Positions 8,730 to 16,754 of a DNA stretch of 64,000 bases are shown one piece after another. The notes under the pieces are model-generated. The model saw only the letters and a list, made by a program, of their open reading frames with translations, searched no databases and was not told where the DNA came from. Both the position numbers and the translations under genes were made by a program. Within the stretch, counting starts at the first letter, position 1. Each line of letters starts with the position of its first letter. Source of the stretch: Chromohalobacter sp. 11-W (GTDB taxonomy: Bacteria; Pseudomonadota; Gammaproteobacteria; Pseudomonadales; Halomonadaceae); contig NZ_JARANZ010000011.1 in assembly GCF_029889905.1 (NCBI RefSeq), forward strand, positions 62,001 through 126,000. The letters run 5' to 3'.

Positions 8730-9839
8730 TCAGTTCGTATGGCCGGTCTGCAGGCGCTTCTCGATGTACTGGCTATAACGCGACATGCTGAAACAGAACA
8801 CCCAGAACACCAGCGCAGCAAACACGTACCCCTCAGTGGCAAAGCCCAGCCAATCACTATCGGTCAGGCCCGCGCGGATGATTGCCAGCAGATCGAACAG
8901 CCCGATGATCAAGACCAGCGAGGTATCCTTGAACAGCGCAATGAAGGTATTGACGATCCCCGGGATGACCAGCTTCAAGGCCTGAGGCAACACGATCAGC
9001 CCCATACGATGCCAATACCCGAGCCCCAGCGCCTTACCCGCTTCGTCCTGCCCACTGGGAATGGCCTGTAGCCCGCCTCGGATGACTTCCGCCATGTAGG
9101 CACTCCAGAACAGCATGATCCCCACCAGGGCACGCAGGAGCTTGTCGAACTCGACCTCGGTCGGCACGAACAGCGGCAGCATCACCGAGGCCATGAACAG
9201 CACGGTGATCAAGGGAACGCCACGCCAAAACTCGATGAAGACGACGCTCACGGCCCTGACCAGCGGCATGTTCGAACGCCGCCCCAAGGCCAGTATGATC
9301 CCGATCGGTAGCGAGCCGACGATACCGATCGTGGCCACGGTCAGGGTCAACATGAGCCCACCCCAGTTACGGGTCGAGACGTGCATTAGCCCGAAATGGC
9401 CACCCAGAAGCAGGACATACGCCGCTATCGGAAAGCCGATCACTGCGATGATCGCCGCCCAGCGCTTGCCCGGGATCCTGGGAATCGCCAACCAGGCCAG
9501 TAGTCCTGCCATCAACGCGAAGACGATATCCACCCGCCAGCGCGCTGCTTCAGGGTAGAAGCCGTAGATGATCGACTCGAACCGTGCGCTGATGAATACC
9601 CAGCAGGCGCCTTCGCCACTGCACGCCTGACGCGAGTCGCCGAGCCAGTCGGCCTGGATCAAGGCCCATTGCACGAAAGGCCACAATGCCCATAGCAATA
9701 CGCCAATGGTAATCACCGACACCACGCTATTGATGGGGCCGTTAAACAGGTTGCGCTGTAGCCACTTCACGACGCCCCGATGCGCATTCGGTGGACGCCG
9801 CGCTTCAATCATCACATCACGCATGGATTCACCGGCCAT
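8730..9839 (-). CDS. aapM: Polar amino-acid ABC importer, permease 2
   Basis: A 369-residue inner-membrane permease. About eight hydrophobic segments are visible; the conserved EAA loop (YMAEVIRGGLQAIPSGQDEAGKALGLG) lies near residue 260 and docks to the ATPase. It is longer than simple GlnP-type permeases because of a large loop after helix 1, as in AapM/BztC. AGGAG lies 6 bases before the ATG at 9839, which is only one base from the end of the aapQ stop codon. This gives near-coupled translation with aapQ; an upstream frame to 9878 overlaps aapQ and is not preferred. Confidence 0.93.
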   Translation of the reverse strand: MAGESMRDVMIEARRPPNAHRGVVKWLQRNLFNGPINSVVSVITIGVLLWALWPFVQWALIQADWLGDSRQACSGEGACWVFISARFESIIYGFYPEAARWRVDIVFALMAGLLAWLAIPRIPGKRWAAIIAVIGFPIAAYVLLLGGHFGLMHVSTRNWGGLMLTLTVATIGIVGSLPIGIILALGRRSNMPLVRAVSVVFIEFWRGVPLITVLFMASVMLPLFVPTEVEFDKLLRALVGIMLFWSAYMAEVIRGGLQAIPSGQDEAGKALGLGYWHRMGLIVLPQALKLVIPGIVNTFIALFKDTSLVLIIGLFDLLAIIRAGLTDSDWLGFATEGYVFAALVFWVFCFSMSRYSQYIEKRLQTGHTN

Positions 9840-9840
9840 C

Positions 9841-11019
9841 TCAACGCTCCTTGAGCAACGTACGCGCGTTATAAACATTCATCAGTGCCGATACCACCAG
9901 GCTGATCACCAGATACACGGCCATGGTCATGGCAACGATCTCGATGGCCTGTCCGGTCTGATTGAGAGTCGTGCCCGAGAAGACAGCCACCAAGTCGGGA
10001 TAACCGATCGCCGTGGCCAACGAAGAGTTCTTGATGAGATTCAGATACTGGCTCGTCAATTGCGGCACGATGACGCGCATCGCCTGGGGAATCACCACCT
10101 TGCGCAAGGTAATACCGCCCGGCAGGCTCAGTGCATTGGCCGCCTCGACTTGCCCCCCGGGGACCGACTGGATGCCCGAGCGCACGATCTCGGCAATGAA
10201 CGCAGCCGTGTAGATCGACAATGCCAGCCATAAAGCGACCAGCTCAGGCAGGATCCGCACGCCACCGCTGAAATTGAAGCCTGTCAGCTCGGGAATGGAC
10301 CATTCGAGCGGCGCCCCCGTGAGCAGGAACACCAATAACGGCGTACCGATGATCAAGCCCGTACCCAGCCAATAGATCGGCAAGGCCTTGCCGGTACGAG
10401 CCTGGCGCCGCTTCGCATAGACACCTAGCGCAATCGCCGCGATAAGGCCCACGAGAAGGGCCCAGGGGGTCGCCGCGAAACCGCTGAGTGGTTGCGGGTC
10501 GGGAATGACCAAACCGCGCACATTGATAAAGATGACTTCCAGCAGGCTGAGGCTTTGACGAGGGCTCGGCAGTGCCTGCAGCACCGCGAAATACCAGAAC
10601 AGGATCTGGACCAGCAGAGGGATATTACGAAAGATTTCCACGTAGGCAGTCGCTAGGCGCGCTAACAACCAGTTCGACGACAGCCTGGCAATCCCTACCG
10701 CGAAGCCAATGATCGTCGCCACCACGATACCCAATGCCGAGACCAATAAGGTATTGAGCAGGCCCACAACGAAGGTACGCCCATAGGTGCTATCGCCTGA
10801 GTACTCGATCAGCGTCTGCGGGATGGAGAAGCCCGCTCGCTCATCGAGGAAACCAAAGCCCGTGGAAATTCCTCGCGCTTCGAGGTTGGCCATCGTATTG
10901 GCGACTATAAAACCAATTAACGCCGCTAACGCCGCTAATAACACACCTTGTAGTACATAGGCACGAAACGTCGGATTACGCCACAACGCAACCCGATCGC
11001 CGGAAGGAGAACGCGACAT
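9841..11019 (-). CDS. aapQ: Polar amino-acid ABC importer, permease 1
   Basis: A 392-residue multi-helix permease of the AapQ/BztB type, with the EAA motif (FIAEIVRSGIQSVPGGQVEAANALSL) near residue 290. With AapM it forms the transmembrane channel of the general L-amino-acid importer. The extra-long second periplasmic/cytoplasmic section (residues about 180-240) is typical for this subfamily. GAGGA lies 6 bases before the ATG. A 10-bp hairpin separates it from aapJ, a common way to keep the binding protein more abundant than the permeases. Confidence 0.93.
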   Translation of the reverse strand: MSRSPSGDRVALWRNPTFRAYVLQGVLLAALAALIGFIVANTMANLEARGISTGFGFLDERAGFSIPQTLIEYSGDSTYGRTFVVGLLNTLLVSALGIVVATIIGFAVGIARLSSNWLLARLATAYVEIFRNIPLLVQILFWYFAVLQALPSPRQSLSLLEVIFINVRGLVIPDPQPLSGFAATPWALLVGLIAAIALGVYAKRRQARTGKALPIYWLGTGLIIGTPLLVFLLTGAPLEWSIPELTGFNFSGGVRILPELVALWLALSIYTAAFIAEIVRSGIQSVPGGQVEAANALSLPGGITLRKVVIPQAMRVIVPQLTSQYLNLIKNSSLATAIGYPDLVAVFSGTTLNQTGQAIEIVAMTMAVYLVISLVVSALMNVYNARTLLKER

Positions 11020-11049
11020 GTCGATCCTCTAATACGCTGACACAAGAAG

Positions 11050-11074
11050 GCACCCCGCAGATCATGCGGGGTGC
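11050..11074 (-). other. Intercistronic hairpin between aapJ and aapQ
   Basis: A perfect 10-bp stem GCACCCCGCA/TGCGGGGTGC has a 5-base loop. The minus-strand sequence after it (CTTCTTGT) is a poor U-tract, so it more likely stabilises the aapJ message or partly terminates transcription. Confidence 0.7.
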
Positions 11075-11100
11075 TATAACCGAGTACTTAACGAACCGTA

Positions 11101-12129
11101 TCAGCGGATCGGCGGCGCGTAGAGGATCCCTCCTTCGTTCCACAGGGCGTTCATGCCCCGCTGAATTTTCAGAGGTGAATCCTCACCCACCGTGCTGGAG
11201 AACACCTCTCCATAGTTGCCGACGTTCTTGATGATGTTGTACGCCCAGTCGTTGGAAAGGCCTAGCTGTTCGCCGTAGTTACCGTCCTTGCCCAGCAAGC
11301 GTGCCACCCCGGGGTTGGGCGGGTTATCGCGCATCTCGTCGACGTTGTCGCTGTTAACGCCCATTTCCTCGGCGTTGACCATGGCGAAGATGGTCCACTG
11401 CACGATATCCAGCCATTGGTCGTCACCCTGGCGCACCACCGGGCCCAGCGGTTCCTTGGAAATCAGCGTCTCGAGGATCTCGACACTATCCGGTTCGGGA
11501 AGCTGCAAACGCAGTGCACTCAGCTGAGAAGTATCCGAGGTCAGCACATCGCAACGTCCGTGAGCAAACCCTTGGGCGGTCTGGTCGGGCGTGTCGAACG
11601 TCACGGTGTTGATATCGATATCGCGCGAGGGGAAGTAGTCAGCCAGATTCAGTTCGTGGGTCGTGCCGGACTGAATGCAGATGGAAGCACCGTTGAGGTC
11701 TTCCAGGCTTTCAATGCCGAGGTCCTTGCTCACCATGAACCCTTGGCCGTCGTAAAAGGTCGTGACGGTGAAGTTCAACCCCAGCGAGTTGTCACGGGTC
11801 GCCGTCCAGGTCGTGTTACGCGAAAGCACATCGATTTCGCCCGACTGCAGCGCGGTAAAGCGCTCCTTGGCGGTCAAGGGTGTGAATTCGACTTTCTCGG
11901 GATCGCCAAAGATAGCGGCGGCGATCCCTCGGCAGGTTTCCACATCGAGCCCTTGCCACTGACCATCGGCATCAGGTGCTGAAAACCCTGCCAACCCGAC
12001 GTTCACCCCGCAAGTGAGAGAGCCCTGTTCCTTTACATCATCGAGTGTCGCCGCTTGGGAGGCCGTTGCCAGCCCTCCCAGCAGTAGTGCGGCGGGAACG
12101 GCAACCATGAACTTGTTCTTATACAGCAT
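11101..12129 (-). CDS. aapJ: Polar amino-acid ABC importer, periplasmic binding protein
   Basis: A 342-residue binding protein. A signal peptide covers residues 1-26 (LLLGGLATASQA then ATLDD). The mature part starts with the SBP_bac_3 pattern VKEQGSLTCGVNVGLAGFSAPD and carries GLDVETCRGIAAAIFGD, close to AapJ/BztA. It delivers L-amino acids to AapQM. GGAG lies 8 bases before the ATG at 12129; an upstream ATG at 12180 would spoil the signal peptide. It is the first gene of the operon, 55 bp downstream of a sigma-54-like promoter. Confidence 0.93.
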   Translation of the reverse strand: MLYKNKFMVAVPAALLLGGLATASQAATLDDVKEQGSLTCGVNVGLAGFSAPDADGQWQGLDVETCRGIAAAIFGDPEKVEFTPLTAKERFTALQSGEIDVLSRNTTWTATRDNSLGLNFTVTTFYDGQGFMVSKDLGIESLEDLNGASICIQSGTTHELNLADYFPSRDIDINTVTFDTPDQTAQGFAHGRCDVLTSDTSQLSALRLQLPEPDSVEILETLISKEPLGPVVRQGDDQWLDIVQWTIFAMVNAEEMGVNSDNVDEMRDNPPNPGVARLLGKDGNYGEQLGLSNDWAYNIIKNVGNYGEVFSSTVGEDSPLKIQRGMNALWNEGGILYAPPIR

Positions 12130-12183
12130 GCAGAAGCTCCTTGCGTTATTGTGATGGCTTGTTCGAGAGCCACGCTTCACATT

Positions 12184-12199
12184 AGCAAAGAGCTTGCCA
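12184..12199 (-). promoter_or_regulatory. Sigma-54 promoter of aapJQMP
   Basis: On the minus strand TGGCAAGCTCTTTGCT fits TGGCACG-N4-TTGCW with one mismatch and keeps the required GG-N10-GC spacing. It lies about 55 bp before the aapJ ATG. This suggests nitrogen (NtrC-type) control; no clear activator site was found. Confidence 0.65.
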
Positions 12200-12253
12200 G
12201 TCCAGCCAATATACCTAAGTCACGTACCTTTAACGTTTTTCACACGTTGCCCA

Positions 12254-13117
12254 TCACACCAATAATGCACGACGCATGAACGGCGGCAGCGTCAATGCAC
12301 CACGATGGGTCTCGACGCTGTAGTACTCGAGGGGGAATTCCACCGCAGCGGCAGCGGTCTCGCGAAAGCGCGTCACGTCGTTACTCTTGCCGGCCAGCGT
12401 GACGCTCCACCAACCCGAGGGATAGACCGGCTGCGGAAACGGCAGCGTGGCAACACTATCGAAGCCGGCGCGCTCCATATCGGCGCGCAGCTCACGAATG
12501 ATCGAGCCGGTGTGATAAAGCGGCGACTCGCTCTGCTGCACCAGAACACCGCCGTCGGCCAGCAGGCGGTGACAACGCGCCAGGAAGTCGGCCTCGAAAA
12601 GTCCTTCCGCCGGGCCCACGGGGTCGGTGGAATCGATGATCATGACGTCGACGCTGCCTGCCGGCGCGTTCTCGACCCACTTGACGCCATCCTCGAACTT
12701 GAGCGTGGCACGCGGGTCGTCGTTGGACACCGTCAGCTCGGGAAAGTAACGCTGCGAGGCCCGGGTGACCTCTTCGTCGATGTCGATCTGCACGACCTCT
12801 TCAACATCAGGATGCTTGAGCACTTCGCGCAGCGTGCCGCAATCACCGCCGCCGATGATCACCACGCGCTTGGGCGCGGCGTGAGCGAACAACGCCGGAT
12901 GCGCGATCATCTCGTGATAGAGGAAGTTGTCACGCGTGCTGAGCATCACGCAGCCGTCGAGTACCATCAGGTTGCCGTAGGTCTCAGTGGCGTAGACTTC
13001 CAGATGCTGGTAGGGGCTTTGTACCTCGTGCAGCTTGTCCTTGATCATGAGTGAAAAAGCACTGCCGTGGCTATCGAACACTTCAGTGAACCAGCCCTGG
13101 TCGAGACGCTCGGTCAT
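12254..13117 (-). CDS. speE: Polyamine aminopropyltransferase (spermidine synthase)
   Basis: A 287-residue enzyme that transfers the aminopropyl group of decarboxylated SAM to putrescine. The SAM-binding glycine loop VVIIGGGDCGTLREVLKH is at about residues 84-101. The catalytic aspartate region IIDSTDPVGPAEGLF is near 160-174, and the substrate-binding SESPLYHTGSI segment is near 193. Length is normal. GAGGG lies 6 bases before the ATG at 13117. No speD neighbour is in the window. Confidence 0.95.
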   Translation of the reverse strand: MTERLDQGWFTEVFDSHGSAFSLMIKDKLHEVQSPYQHLEVYATETYGNLMVLDGCVMLSTRDNFLYHEMIAHPALFAHAAPKRVVIIGGGDCGTLREVLKHPDVEEVVQIDIDEEVTRASQRYFPELTVSNDDPRATLKFEDGVKWVENAPAGSVDVMIIDSTDPVGPAEGLFEADFLARCHRLLADGGVLVQQSESPLYHTGSIIRELRADMERAGFDSVATLPFPQPVYPSGWWSVTLAGKSNDVTRFRETAAAAVEFPLEYYSVETHRGALTLPPFMRRALLV

Positions 13118-13195
13118 GGGAACCCTCGTAATCGCTATCGTCAAAGCCCCTTCGCGAGGCCGGAATCGCATTCATGGAAAGTCGCGCAACATAGC

Positions 13196-13564
13196 CTATC
13201 CGCGCGCGACAAGAAAGCGCCTGGGCAGCAACCAATGGCAAGCCCCCACCGCAGCGAGCGCCCCTAGCGTATTGGCCAACGCATCGGCCCAATCGGCGCC
13301 GCTACGTCCCGGCACGCCTAACTGCAGACCCTCGATGAGAATGCCGCAGCCAATGGCTAAGCTAAGCGCCATCGCCGCACTCAGGCCACCCAGCCGCATG
13401 AGTGCCGCCAGCCCCCCATAAGCGATGAAGTGGTTGAACTTGTCCCAGGGAAGGTTTTGAGGCATTTCCGCGCCGGGCGTCAGACTGCCCCAGGCGATCA
13501 CGGCAACGCTGACACCGGCCAGCGCCAGGCACCACCAGCGAAGAGGGCGAAGGGAAATAGACAT
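13196..13564 (-). CDS. VanZ-like membrane protein
   Basis: A 122-residue protein with four hydrophobic helices. The VanZ-family motif is present: DKFNHFIAYGGLAALM (residues about 41-56), and EGLQLGVPGRSGADWADALANTLGALAA near 78-105, where the acidic ExxQ and the R-x-x-x-x-D-x-x-x-N pattern are typical. These proteins are named from a teicoplanin-resistance accessory gene, but the family is general and its function is mostly unknown. GGAG lies 9 bases upstream. It follows the DCC-family gene by only 3 bp on the same strand and may be co-transcribed with hemE. Confidence 0.75.
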   Translation of the reverse strand: MSISLRPLRWWCLALAGVSVAVIAWGSLTPGAEMPQNLPWDKFNHFIAYGGLAALMRLGGLSAAMALSLAIGCGILIEGLQLGVPGRSGADWADALANTLGALAAVGACHWLLPRRFLVARG

Positions 13565-13567
13565 GGC

Positions 13568-14056
13568 TCACACTCCTTGTGACGGGTGGCCATGGACGCC
13601 AATGTCCGCGTCGGCGCCCGCCAAGATGGGCGGCAATCCCAGCCGCCGACAGGTCGTTTCATTCAGGTGCGACACCCAGCTCGCACGCGCTTGTGGCGAC
13701 CAGTCGGTTGCCGGTGCCAGATGATGGCGCCAGCGGCCGACGACATGATAGACACCATCGCGCCAAGCACGCGGACACCAACGCAACGCTGCCAAACCAC
13801 GCCAGGGCCACTGAAGCCCTTGGGCCAGGCGCCACAACGCGGCGCTGTCGCGATGCAGCTCGCCTCCGCGCACCAACCAGATGCTATCGAGCTGATTCGG
13901 ATCGGCCCCAAAGTGCTCGCCCAGGCGACGCGCTGGCGCCTCGTGCAGGCTCGCCAGATACACCGGCGCCCGGGCGTAGCGCAGCACGAAATGCGCCGCG
14001 CGCCGACACAACGGGCACTCGGCGTCGAGCACGAGCAGCATGGCACGTTCAGCCAT
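13568..14056 (-). CDS. DCC-family (DUF393) thiol-disulfide oxidoreductase-like protein
   Basis: A 162-residue protein beginning with the family hallmark [22 protein letters not shown]: a strand, then D-x-x-C-P-x-C. The two cysteines resemble a thioredoxin-type pair, and redox activity is inferred from that. The rest fits DUF393 ([22 protein letters not shown]). I chose the ATG at 14056, which overlaps the hemE stop by 8 bases; ATG 14044 is possible and no strong SD is seen for either. Tight overlap with hemE suggests coupled translation. Confidence 0.75.
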   Translation of the reverse strand: MAERAMLLVLDAECPLCRRAAHFVLRYARAPVYLASLHEAPARRLGEHFGADPNQLDSIWLVRGGELHRDSAALWRLAQGLQWPWRGLAALRWCPRAWRDGVYHVVGRWRHHLAPATDWSPQARASWVSHLNETTCRRLGLPPILAGADADIGVHGHPSQGV

Positions 14057-15110
14057 GATAGCGCGGACTGAGTTCATGTAATGCATCGATGAACGCAGCG
14101 ACATGATCGGGATCAGTAAATTGGCTAACGCCGTGGCCCAGATTGAAGATATGCCCCGGCCCACTGCCGTAACTGGCCAGAATGCGCGCCACTTCATCGC
14201 GAATCGCTTGGGGCGAGGCAAAGAGCACGTTGGGGTCGAGATTGCCTTGCAGCGCCACACGATCACCCACGCGGGCCCGCGCGTCGCTCAGTTCGGTGGT
14301 CCAGTCCAGGCCCACGGCATCGGCGCCGCTATCGGCGATGGTTTCCAGCCACTGGCCGCCCTGCTTGGTGAACAGGATCACCGGCACGTGCCGTCCCTCG
14401 TGCTCACGGATCAGCCCCTCGACGATGCGCGCCATATAGGCCAGCGAGAATTCGCGATACGCCGGCGTCGACAGCACCCCGCCCCAGGTATCGAAGATCT
14501 GCACGACCTGGGCCCCGGCGCGGATCTGGGCGTTGAGATAGTCGGTCACCGACCGCGCCAGCTTGTCGAGCAACGCGTGCATCGCCGCCGGGTCGCCATA
14601 CATCAACGCCTTGGCATGGCGGAAATCCTTGCTTGAGCCGCCCTCGATCATATAGGTGGCCAACGTCCAGGGGCTGCCCGTAAAGCCGATCAGCGGCACG
14701 CTACCCGCCAGCTCGTGGCGAATGGTGCGCACCGCGTTCATCACGTAGTCGAGATCGCGCTCGGCGTCGGGCACGCGCAGCGCAGCGACGTCCTCGGCAC
14801 TGCGCACCGTCTTGCGAAACTTGGGGCCTTCTCCCGTCTCGAAGTAAAGCCCCAGGTCCATGGCATCCGGGATCGTGAGGATATCGGAAAACAGAATCGC
14901 CGCATCGAGCGAGTAGCGCTCCAGCGGCTGCATGGTCACCTCGCACGCCTGCTCGGCATTGCGGCACAGGTTCATGAAGCTACCCGCCTGACCCCGGATG
15001 TCGCGATACTCGGGGAGATAGCGGCCCGCCTGGCGCATCATCCATACCGGCGTGCGGTCTACCGGCTGACGCGCCAGGGCGCGCAGTAAACGGTCGTTTT
15101 GCAAAGGCAT
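14049..15110 (-). CDS. hemE: Uroporphyrinogen decarboxylase
   Basis: A 353-residue enzyme that decarboxylates the four acetate side chains of uroporphyrinogen III to coproporphyrinogen III in heme synthesis. The N-terminal signature [17 protein letters not shown] is at about residues 20-36, with the invariant arginines. Further motifs are [13 protein letters not shown]-like (here [16 protein letters not shown]) and [17 protein letters not shown] near 145. Length is normal. GGAG lies 6 bases before the ATG at 15110. Confidence 0.97.
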   Translation of the reverse strand: MPLQNDRLLRALARQPVDRTPVWMMRQAGRYLPEYRDIRGQAGSFMNLCRNAEQACEVTMQPLERYSLDAAILFSDILTIPDAMDLGLYFETGEGPKFRKTVRSAEDVAALRVPDAERDLDYVMNAVRTIRHELAGSVPLIGFTGSPWTLATYMIEGGSSKDFRHAKALMYGDPAAMHALLDKLARSVTDYLNAQIRAGAQVVQIFDTWGGVLSTPAYREFSLAYMARIVEGLIREHEGRHVPVILFTKQGGQWLETIADSGADAVGLDWTTELSDARARVGDRVALQGNLDPNVLFASPQAIRDEVARILASYGSGPGHIFNLGHGVSQFTDPDHVAAFIDALHELSPRYHG

Positions 15111-15331
15111 GACAGCTCCATACATCGATTTTGCCCTCATTGTAACGAATGCCGAGCGCCTCGACTTGATTCACGGTGACGCATCCCCATTTAGTAGCCT
15201 GCTAGCAACGTATTTTCCCGCAGTGACCGCGCACGGCACTCACGGGATGAGCCCCGCGTCACGGCCTGCTAGAATACTCGCCCCGGACGCTTTCCCTTTC
15301 CGCACCGTAATGTGCATCACCGAGGTTCATC

Positions 15332-15961
15332 GTGACGATTCGTTTCATCGCCGCCTCTCAACTGCCTACCCCTTGGGCCACCTTCACCATGCATGGTTTC
15401 GAGGACGAGGCGACAGGCAAGGAACATATTGCCTTGACCCTGGGCGATGTCTCGACATCCGAGCCCGTGCTAGGGCGCGTGCACTCGGAGTGCCTGACAG
15501 GGGATGCTCTGTTCTCGATGCGCTGCGATTGCGGTTACCAATTGCAGGAGGCGCTCAAGCGCATCGCCGATGAAGGGCGCGGCGTACTGCTTTACTTACG
15601 CCAGGAAGGCCGTGGCATCGGCTTGCTCAACAAGATCCGCGCCTATCATCTTCAGGATCAGGGCTTCGACACCGTGGAAGCCAACGAACATCTCGGCTTC
15701 GGTGCCGACATGCGCCGCTATGACCTCTGCGTGCCCATGCTCGACCACCTGGGCGTGCAAGCGCTCAAGTTGATGACCAACAATCCGCGCAAGGTCGACG
15801 CCCTGACGCGCGATGGCGTGCGTGTCGCCGAGCGTCTAGCGATCACCGCGGGGCGCAACCCCCACAACGAGCAGTACCTGGCCACCAAGGTCGGCAAGCT
15901 CGGGCACATGATGACGCTGGACGACTTTTCCCCCACCCGCAAAGGTGATCGGGAACGCTGA
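15332..15961 (+). CDS. ribA: GTP cyclohydrolase II
   Basis: A 209-residue stand-alone GTP cyclohydrolase II, the first committed enzyme of riboflavin synthesis. The zinc ligands are Cys54, Cys65 and Cys67 ([18 protein letters not shown]). The catalytic segment [23 protein letters not shown] is at about 89-111, and the phosphate/base region MTNNPRK is at 148-154. It begins with GTG, preceded by GAGG at 6 bases. There is no fused RibB domain, unlike the bifunctional ribBA form. Confidence 0.95.
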   Translation: MTIRFIAASQLPTPWATFTMHGFEDEATGKEHIALTLGDVSTSEPVLGRVHSECLTGDALFSMRCDCGYQLQEALKRIADEGRGVLLYLRQEGRGIGLLNKIRAYHLQDQGFDTVEANEHLGFGADMRRYDLCVPMLDHLGVQALKLMTNNPRKVDALTRDGVRVAERLAITAGRNPHNEQYLATKVGKLGHMMTLDDFSPTRKGDRER

Positions 15962-16038
15962 CGCTGCCATTCGACGAACTATACTGATGCGCATGTTGTC
16001 TTGATGTCAGCGCGCCGTGCCACGTCCAGGAGTTCGCC

Positions 16039-16722
16039 ATGTCACATGAGTCCCCATCCGTTTCGCCCGAACAAGACGCTCCTTTTTCCCGTCTCGAAGA
16101 AGCACTGCATAGCATCAGCCATGGGATCGGCGCCGTGCTGAGCCTCGTCGGCGTGGTGGTACTCATCGTTGCCGCCAGTCTGGCCGCAGAGGTCGACCCC
16201 TGGAAGATCGCCAGTATCAGTCTCTATGGCGTCTGTCTGTTGCTGCTGTATACGGCCTCGACGTTCTACCACGGTCTGCGTAGCGCGCGCCTCAAGCGTC
16301 TTTTCCAGGTCTTCGATCACTGCGCGATCTACCTGTTGATCGCCGGCACCTATACGCCTTTCTTGCTGGTCAATCTGCGCGGCCCCTTGGGCTGGACGCT
16401 GTTCGCGGCGATCTGGAGCCTCGCGTTGGGTGGCATCGCGCTGAAGATCGTCTGGCCGCATCGTTTGGGTATGCTGCGCGTGGGGGTCTACCTGTTGATG
16501 GGGTGGATGATCGTGCTCGCCGCCGGCGAACTCGATGCCCGCCTCAATACCCCCGGCCTCGCCCTGCTGGTTGCCGGCGGTATCATCTACACGCTGGGCG
16601 TGGTGTTCTACGCGATCCCCGCCATCCCCTTCCATCACGCCATCTGGCACCTGTTCGTCCTGGGTGGCAGTGTGTGTCACTACTTCGCCGTCTACACCGC
16701 CGTGCTGCCGTTTCAGGCGTAG
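16039..16722 (+). CDS. Hemolysin III / PAQR family membrane protein
   Basis: A 227-residue protein with seven hydrophobic helices. The PAQR motifs are present: HSISHGIGAVLSL near the start, LYTASTFYHGL with the conserved S-x-x-x-H, HCAIYLLIAGTYTPFLL, and the C-terminal HAIWHLFVLGGSVCHYFAVY with the last two histidines. The conserved Ser, Asp and His set suggests a metal-dependent membrane hydrolase, but bacterial substrates are unknown. AGGAG lies upstream of the ATG. It precedes the ABC exporter gene by 32 bp and is probably transcribed with it. Confidence 0.88.
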   Translation: MSHESPSVSPEQDAPFSRLEEALHSISHGIGAVLSLVGVVVLIVAASLAAEVDPWKIASISLYGVCLLLLYTASTFYHGLRSARLKRLFQVFDHCAIYLLIAGTYTPFLLVNLRGPLGWTLFAAIWSLALGGIALKIVWPHRLGMLRVGVYLLMGWMIVLAAGELDARLNTPGLALLVAGGIIYTLGVVFYAIPAIPFHHAIWHLFVLGGSVCHYFAVYTAVLPFQA

Positions 16723-16754
16723 AGCGCGGCGGCGTCGCCCCGCCAGGAAATGCC

